The notes under the pieces: model-generated
Databases searched by the model: none
Told to the model about the DNA's origin: nothing
The model's input: the letters and a program-made list of their open reading frames with translations, nothing else
In this document: in pieces, positions 58,002 to 64,000 of the stretch
How the letters are laid out: each line of letters starts with the position of its first letter
Position numbering within the stretch: the stretch's first letter is position 1
Translations under genes and position numbers: made by a program
Assembly (NCBI GenBank): GCA_002917075.1
Contig: NTMA01000131.1
Location: 1-64,000 of the forward strand
Length of the DNA stretch: 64,000 nt
Direction of reading: 5' to 3'
Source of the DNA: Hawksworthiomyces lignivorus
Lineage: Eukaryota > Ascomycota > Sordariomycetes > Ophiostomatales > Ophiostomataceae

Positions 58002-59499
58002 ACGCAAGCGGGAGAGCGTGGCGCTGGCGACGTGGCTGGACGCGACCAGCGCGGTGCTGCTCGGGCCGGGGCGGCGGGCGGGCGACGGGCGGCTGCTGCT
58101 GCACGACCTGGCGGTGTCGCTGTCGCCGAACCTGGAGCAGCTGCTGGTGTGCGGGCTGCTGCTGATGGACACGGACAGCCCGCTCGCGGCCGCGGTGGCG
58201 CAGCCGCCGCAGCCGCCGTGGGGGCGGGAGCAGCAGCGGCCGCCCAGCAGCCGGCCGCTGCCGCGGCTGCGCTACGCGGCGTTTGTGGCGGCGCCCAAGG
58301 GCCCGCGGCAGCTGGACGCGTACCACCTGTCGTGGCTGGAGCGCGTGGTGGCGCGGGCGCCGCGGCTGCAGACGCTGGCGATCGGCGACGTGGGCAGCGG
58401 CGACGGCGGCTTCCGGCTGGGCTTTGGCGCCGAGGGCGCGGCGCGCCGCGCCCGCGTACTCGCCGAGCACCCCTGGGCGGCGCCGCTGACGCAGCTGCGC
58501 GCGCTGTCGGTGGCCGGCGCCGCGCCACCGGCCTACCTGGCGTCGCTGTTCCGCTGCTGCCCCGCGCTCGAGGACCTGTCGTGCTGGGTAGACGGCAGCG
58601 CCGGCTGGGAGGGCCGCCCGGCCGAGCTGCTGACGGCGGCCGAGCTGCGGCCGCTGCGCGGCAGCCTGCGCCGCCTGTGCTACTCCTTCTCGAATCTGTG
58701 GTTCTACCAGCGCGAGTGGGCCGCCATGGTGGCCGCCGCCGCCGCCGACGACGGCGAAGCCGAAAACAACAATGACGACGACGACAACGACGACGATGAC
58801 GACGACGACGATGACAACAACGTCGACTACGGCAACGTCCTCGGCGGCCACTCCGACGACGAGTTCCACGACGACGGGTTCCACGACGACGACGCCGACT
58901 TGTTCGACATCCGGCCCATGCAGCCGCTCAACTGGCAGCTGAGCGTGGACAGGTTCTTCTTCGGCAGCTTCGTCGGCGGCGCCGCGCCGCCGCCCTCGCT
59001 GTCCTTTGCCGGCCTGCCGCGCCTCGCCATCCTCGCCGTCGAGCACGTGCTCTTCTACGACAGCCTCGTCGTCCGCGTCGGCGACCGCCGCGACCGCGAC
59101 GTCCACGTCTGCGACGTCCCCGCCGCCGACCCGCCCCGCGACCTCGCCGCCCGCCTGCCCCCCGCCCTGCAGATCCTGCACCTCGGCCTCGTCGTCAGCT
59201 GGCTCGATCTCTACCGCGACCTCGCCCACCTCGCCGCCCGCATCGCCGCTGACCCCGCCTGCCTGCCGCGCCTGCGCCTCGTCCGCGCCGACTGCGTCCG
59301 CCCGCCCCCGCCCCAAGAGGTCGACGACCTCGCTGCCCTGCTGCTCCGCGTCGCCGGCCTCCGCCTGCGCGTCGCCGCCTCCCCCCGCAGCGCCCTCGCC
59401 CGCGGCATGATGGAGGAGCGCCCCGGCAGGCCCGTCGCCGACCAGGACCCCGTCTTCCACTACTCCCTCGGCGACCTCGACCGCATCGACGAGCTGTAG
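57367..59499 (+). CDS. F-box-like protein
   Basis: A single exon of 710 residues starts with ATG at 57367. Residues about 36-105 look like an F-box: LMDLPAEILGLICGSLCQH, then ALARLSRTCRALRAAAQPVLFH, with an insertion between the helices. The remainder has repeated Leu-rich stretches such as LPRLRYAAFV and LRALSVAG, suggesting a degenerate leucine-rich-repeat substrate-binding part. It is interrupted by low-complexity inserts: a Gly run near 200-206 and a long Asp/Asn run near 468-485. F-box proteins link substrates to SCF ubiquitin ligases; the substrate here is unknown. GC content is extreme, so long frames appear on both strands. This frame was chosen because it has the F-box and acidic runs, while the antisense frame is all Arg/Ala/Gln. 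Confidence 0.75.
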
Positions 59500-60935
59500 C
59501 GTGCGGTGGCAGAGTGGCGGGGACGGATCAATTGGTCCTACAATCTACGCGAGGAAGAGGGTGGCTGCTGGCAATAGCTCTACGTGTACGATGTACGACA
59601 CATGCAAATGAGACAAGGAAAGCATTGCTCAATTGATGCAAAAGAAAAAGAAAAAAAACTGTGACAGAAACAGCCAATAGTCTCGTGCAGACCCTGCCAT
59701 GCATGCAGCCGAGCATCCGCGATCCATTCCCACCTGTACAAAATGACTGATCACCGACACAAGAGAGATTGTGGCAGATAGTTTCACTGGCCACGAAGAG
59801 CCCCAGACATTAAGACCCTCAGAAAGTAACCATAGCAGGGGTTAGAATCAGAGGAAGACATCTGGAAGTGCGGGAACAGCTGAACTGTTTGAAAGAGATT
59901 ATGACTCTCAGAGACGATGACTCTTAGGGGGAAAAGGGGCGGGAGATTGCACATGTCTCGTGCTGCGTCGGTCTCGGATTGCCTCCAATTCCTGTGGATT
60001 GCCTCTTCCATTCTCCAGCCGGCTGACGATGTCGCCATCGACCAGCGGGATTTCATCAAAGACGGACTGACGGCAAGGAAGAAGAAAAAAGAGAACTAAA
60101 ATAGATTCTATACTCCGTAGTGGCTATAGGGGCTGCTGTGGAGGCTGTAGTGGCCACAGAGACCATGAAAATAGACACTAAAAGATTAGATTTTACCAGC
60201 CCTGCGGCACCTAACCCACTGTAACCAAAAAAAAAAAAAAATAATAATAATAATAATAAAAATAAAACTTTGCCTCCCCGGACAATAAATTCAATAGGGC
60301 CTCTAGAGCCTCTAGGACCTCAGGACCTGCATACAGCAACATCTGGGGTGCTTTGGTTAGACGCCTAAACGCCTCCAGCACGCCATTGCCCAGCGTTTTA
60401 GTACACCATGCTGCAAAACGGCGGATCACGCTCCCGCTGAACGACCAGACCCACCCCCAACCGATAGGGTAAGTGATAGTGGGTTTAGTGCACTATACTC
60501 CCTGCATACTGCCTACCGCCTTCCGCCTACCGCCTTTTCCTCGCATCCCGCAGTGTGACTCTCTCTCTCTCTTTGTTCCTTACGCTTCTGGCTTCAGTCC
60601 TCTCCACACCTCACCTCACCTCATCTCAGCTCCCGTCTCATCCCTTCCCACCGTCACGTCTTGTCTACTCTTTTGTGTCTTCTCTCTCTCCCTTTTCTAT
60701 CTCCAATTCGTTTTTTTTCTGGCATCTCTGTTGCTGCTGCTGCTGTTGCTATTGTCGCTGTTCTTGTCATTCTCTTTCTCTCTATTCATAACTGCTCTCC
60801 ATTTCCCGCCTTATCTCTCTCTCGCCGATCACTCTTTGTCTCCCTGCGTTCTCCTGCGTCAGACCAACAGACGATCTCGGGAAAACATCGTCCGTGTCCA
60901 GCTCGTTACGGCCTCTCGTAGCCCGGCTGCCCAGC
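59500..60935. other. Intergenic region upstream of Dug3
   Basis: It contains an A run and ATA trinucleotide repeats near 60227-60265 and one nonamer TACTCCGTA at 60111-60119. A strongly CT-rich leader near 60550-60860 probably belongs to the gene at 60936. No gene is supported. Confidence 0.45.
60550..60860 (+). promoter_or_regulatory. CT-rich promoter/leader of the Dug3-like gene
   Basis: A long C/T-rich stretch with CTCTCT and CTGCTG runs directly precedes the ATG at 60936. This arrangement is common before fungal start codons; the transcription start is not known. Confidence 0.4.
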
Positions 60936-62804
60936 ATGTGCCGCCTTCTCGTCTACAAGGGCAGCGACGAGATCCTGCTCTCGAAGCTGATCCTCGATCC
61001 CACCCACTCCATCCTCAAGCAGTCGTTCGACGCCCGTCTGCGGCTGGTAAGTCTGCTCCCGTCCTCTTTCTTCGTCGTGTAGCTAGTTTTTTGGCGGCAC
61101 TGGACAGACACACTAAAGGGGAGGGGAAAACCATGGATCATGCGCTCTGACACTGCTTCGCCGCTTGCGTAGGACACGCGCCGCGGCCAGAACAATGCAG
61201 ACGGCTTCGGCATCGGCTTCTACACGGACCCGAAGCTGGGCGAGGCGCCCTGCCTCTTCCGGTCGACGGTGCCGGCGTGGAACTGCGCCAACCTGGAGCG
61301 GATCGCGACCAAGACGGCGTCGCGGCTCATCTTTGCGCACGTGCGGGCGGCGACGGACGGCACGCTGAGCGAAGACAACTGCCACCCCTTCTCGCACGGC
61401 AGCCTGATGTGGATGCATAACGGCGGCCTGGGCGGCTGGAAGCACATCAAGCGGCGGCTGACGGAGCGGCTGGCCGACAAGTGGTACCACACGGTCAGCG
61501 GCGGCACCGACAGCGAGTGGGCGTTTGCGCTGTTCCTGGACACGCTGGAGCGCATGGGCTGCGACCCCAGCGCGCCGCCCGCCGGCCGGGGCTTCGGCCC
61601 CGCCGTGCTGCGCCGCGCCATGCTGCGCACGATCGCCACCATCAACGAGCTGATCGACCAGATCCCCGAGAGCGTGCTGCACGCCGACAACGTCGACACC
61701 CGCAGCCTGCTCAACTTTGTCCTGTCCGACGGCCACAGCGTCATCTGCACCCGCTACATCAGCAGCGCCACCGACCAGGCCGCCAGCCTCTACTACTCCT
61801 CCGGCAGCCAGTGGGAGAAGCGCCCGGCCCCCGGCGACGACGCCCGCGACTACCAGATGCAGCGCCGCGACAAGGGCGCCGACGTCGTCCTCGTCGCCAG
61901 CGAGCCGCTGACCTTTGAGCGGGGTATGTGGTCTTTTTGTTCTTTTATTGTTCTTTTTGTTCTTCTTCTTCTTCTTCTTCTTCTTCCCCCTTCCCTTGGC
62001 CCTCTCTATTTCTAATTATTCCGCTGACCAGCTCCAGAAAACTGGGTCAACGTCCCGACCAACTCCATCCTCACCATCCACGGCCAGACCGTCATGGTCC
62101 ACCCCATCCTCGACGCCTACTCCAACCGCGGCCCCGCCCACTCGCGCTCGGCCGCCTTCGTCCAGACCAAGGGCCTCGTCGCCAACGAGAAGATCTCCCT
62201 GCTCCCCCGCGCGGCCGCCGCGGCTGCCGGCGGCGGCGGCGCCCAGTCGTTTCCCGCGCCGTCCACCTCCCCCTCTGCCGCCGCCGCCGCCGCCGATCTC
62301 CTCGACCAGCAGCCCAAGCGCCTGCTGCACCACGGCCCCACCATTCCCTTTGGCGGCGTGCGGCCCTCTCGCCTCGCCGACCAGGCGTCCAACAACACTG
62401 GCCGGCCGCGCATCCCCTATGCCTCCTCGTCCAACCCGGCAGGGGCGGCGGGCGGATCATCGTCGTCCGCGGCAGCCTCTGCCGATGCGGGCGGGGCCAC
62501 GTCGTCGGCGACGCCGATGCTGCGGCAGCCGTCGGCAAATGGGATCGGCAGCGGCAACGGCGGTGCTGCCACGACGACGACGACGACGACGACGCCGGCC
62601 CAGGGCAACATCAAAAAGAAGCGCATGTCGCTGAGCGAGCTGGAGCAGAACCACCACGGCCACCACGGCCACCACGGCCACGGCGCAGGCGCGGCCGACT
62701 CGGAGCCCATCACCCCCATCACCCCGGCCGAGCCCCCGCGCAACAACTTTGGCGACCCCAACAAGATCGCCCAGTTCTTCCCCGAGCTCGGCATGACGTC
62801 CTAG
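60936..62804 (+). CDS. dug3: Dug3-like class II glutamine amidotransferase
   Basis: Exons 60936-61046, 61173-61923 and 62038-62804 give 542 residues; introns are 126 and 114 nt. The protein begins MCRLLVYKG, so removal of Met exposes the nucleophilic Cys2 of class II amidotransferases. GFGIGFY, RAATDG, CHPFSHG and MHNGGLGGW follow in family order. By family knowledge Dug3 joins Dug2 to degrade glutathione in the cytosol independently of gamma-glutamyl transpeptidase. The second intron has two AGs six bases apart (62031 and 62037). The later one gives FERENWVNVP, which fits the family best as I remember it; the earlier adds two residues. After about residue 330 comes a tail of some 200 low-complexity residues with Ala, Thr and HGH repeats that the much shorter yeast protein lacks. 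Upstream is the F-box-like gene; downstream UreD converges on it. Confidence 0.92.
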
Positions 62805-63576
62805 GCGGGCGAAGGCGGCGGCGGCAGCGACAATGACGGCGGAGGCGACGGCGGCGGTGACAGCACAGTGCAGCCAGACCAGCCAGCAGAAGCAGCGCCT
62901 CAGTCCGGCGAGGGCTGCTAGCATGCTTCGGCGACGTTTTAGACGGTCGAGACAGATTACGCGTCTTGTTGGTTTCTGTCTTTTTTTTCTCTTTCTCATC
63001 TTTTACTGCGGCTACGAAATTCATGAACGAAGATCTCACTAGGCGTTGTTTTCTTCTAATTCTTCTGCTTTTTTTTTTTTTTTTTTTTCCTATTGGCGTT
63101 TAAAAAATGCGAGTTTTGCCCATATTCAGGGAGCATCAGGGAAAGGATTTTGTTCGGGATCGCAGAGCTCGTCTTGGTTTCTTCTTATATTTTCAGTCTT
63201 ATTCATCCATGACTACTACAAACTTCTTGTGACTAGGAAATAGAGCATTTGGTGCTCGTATCTGCGAAGGTTCTGGGGTTATTACGTTTACTACAGAAAT
63301 GATACAGAAAAAAAGGGGAGAGAGAGATGGCAGAATGGGATAGACGAGGACAGATTTTGAAGGCTTTGCTTGTTTTCAGTTTATTTTTGGTTTCTTGTTC
63401 TATCATATCATGTACTACTAAAGCGGATTCCAAAATTGCAGTATACAAATATCCAAGAGATGAAAAGATGATGCTCCCAAGTGTCGTTCACTTTGTAGTC
63501 GTAGTGTCGGTAGAATGCCTCATCCGAAGAGAGCACAAGAATCAGCATGCACCGTCTCCGCCCTAGCTTGGCCGGC
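62805..63576. other. Intergenic space between convergent genes
   Basis: It holds the 3' untranslated regions of Dug3 (+) and the UreD-like gene (-). A T homopolymer lies near 63071-63089. No gene is visible. Confidence 0.5.
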
Positions 63577-64000
63577 CTAGTCCTTTAGACACATGATGGC
63601 CTCCTCGCCGAACGCCGCGGCGATGCTGCCCTCCCGCCGCAGCATCGCGCCCAGCCACCGCCGGCCGCCCTCGGCGCCCGCTCGCACCCCGAACTTGACC
63701 ACGACGCACCCGCGCACCGCTGCCGCCGACCACAGCACGCCCTGGGCCTGCTCCATGCGCAGGCGCTCCGCGCGCCACGCCGCCAGGGGCTCTGCTGCCG
63801 CGCCTGGTGCGTCTGGGAGTGCGCTGCTACCGCTGGTGCTGCTTCCCTCTCGGAAGTCGCGGGCGCCCAGCCGCGGCAGGGCGGCAAACTCGTCGAGGAA
63901 GAAGCGGCCGAGGGCGTCGACCAGGGGCCCCCGCAGCAGCAGCGTGCCGAAGACGGCCAGGCCGTGCATGGCGTCGCGGAGGGGCCCTGTGCCCGCGGCG
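63577..64000 (-). CDS. Probable urease accessory protein UreD, C-terminal part (cut by right edge)
   Basis: The frame is open from the window edge to a stop at 63577, about 141 codons; the N-terminus lies outside. The visible part reads LRDAMHGLAVFGTLLLRGPLV, then a Ser/Ala linker, then VLWSAAAVRGCVVVKFGV and a final stretch RRWLGAMLRREGS...FGEEAIM. The GCVVVKFG run and the FGE ending match my memory of fungal UreD proteins. UreD works with UreF and UreG to load nickel into apo-urease in the cytosol. The Met at 63969 is internal because family-like sequence continues upstream of it. The call rests on short motifs and a partial sequence, so another fungal protein is possible. Confidence 0.62.
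   Translation of the reverse strand, partial: AAGTGPLRDAMHGLAVFGTLLLRGPLVDALGRFFLDEFAALPRLGARDFREGSSTSGSSALPDAPGAAAEPLAAWRAERLRMEQAQGVLWSAAAVRGCVVVKFGVRAGAEGGRRWLGAMLRREGSIAAAFGEEAIMCLKD

Noticed and set aside
57355..59460. A 701-codon minus-strand open frame opposite the F-box-like gene
   Set aside because: It is composed almost wholly of Arg, Ala, Gln, Val and Gly and lies antisense to a frame with an F-box. It is a composition artefact of very GC-rich DNA.

Overview
The window is nuclear DNA from a filamentous ascomycete (Pezizomycotina, most likely Sordariomycetes). The evidence is GC-rich coding sequence cut by short GT-AG introns (64 to 231 nt), large intergenic spaces, a HeLo-type protein, a type IIC P-type ATPase, and single-copy housekeeping genes of fungal type. 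I see no operons, no CRISPR array and no intact transposon.

Layout, left to right. 1-1886 (-): HeLo-domain protein with a degenerate kinase-like domain, cut by the left edge. 4125-5980 (+): MFS transporter of the anion:cation symporter/allantoate permease type. 5981-15969: about 10 kb with no convincing gene, holding several short tandem arrays. 15970-18560 (+): PH-like, serine-rich protein. 22319-24469 (+): GID7/WDR26-type LisH-CTLH-WD40 protein. 25393-29634 (-): type IIC (Na,K-type) P-type ATPase, six exons. 29635-37077: second gene-poor stretch, about 7.4 kb. 37078-37938 (-): metallophosphoesterase without a recognisable N-terminus. 38181-38876 (-): small conserved-looking protein. 40781-43316 (+): Vps1 dynamin, five exons. 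43994-45400 (-): alpha-methylacyl-CoA racemase with a PTS1-like end. 46157-48073 (-): low-complexity protein with a two-helix membrane module at its C-terminus. 48609-48699 (-): tRNA-Pro(UGG) with a 19-nt intron. 49771-51861 (+): Zrg17-like CDF transporter. 52516-55590 (-): Mgm1/OPA1 mitochondrial dynamin. 57367-59499 (+): F-box-like protein. 60936-62804 (+): Dug3-type glutamine amidotransferase. 63577-64000 (-): C-terminal part of a probable urease accessory protein UreD.

The genes are a normal eukaryotic mixture rather than one pathway. Loose themes are membrane remodelling (Vps1, Mgm1), ion and metal handling (type IIC ATPase, Zrg17, UreD), protein and glutathione turnover (GID7, F-box, Dug3) and peroxisomal lipid metabolism (racemase, Vps1). 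The items most worth a second look are the HeLo/pseudokinase protein, the ATG-less open frame upstream of GID7, the truncated phosphoesterase next to a cluster of inverted and tandem repeats, and the recurrent intergenic nonamer TACGGAGTA. Exon borders were set by hand from splice-site consensus, reading frame and remembered family motifs. No alignment or search was run.
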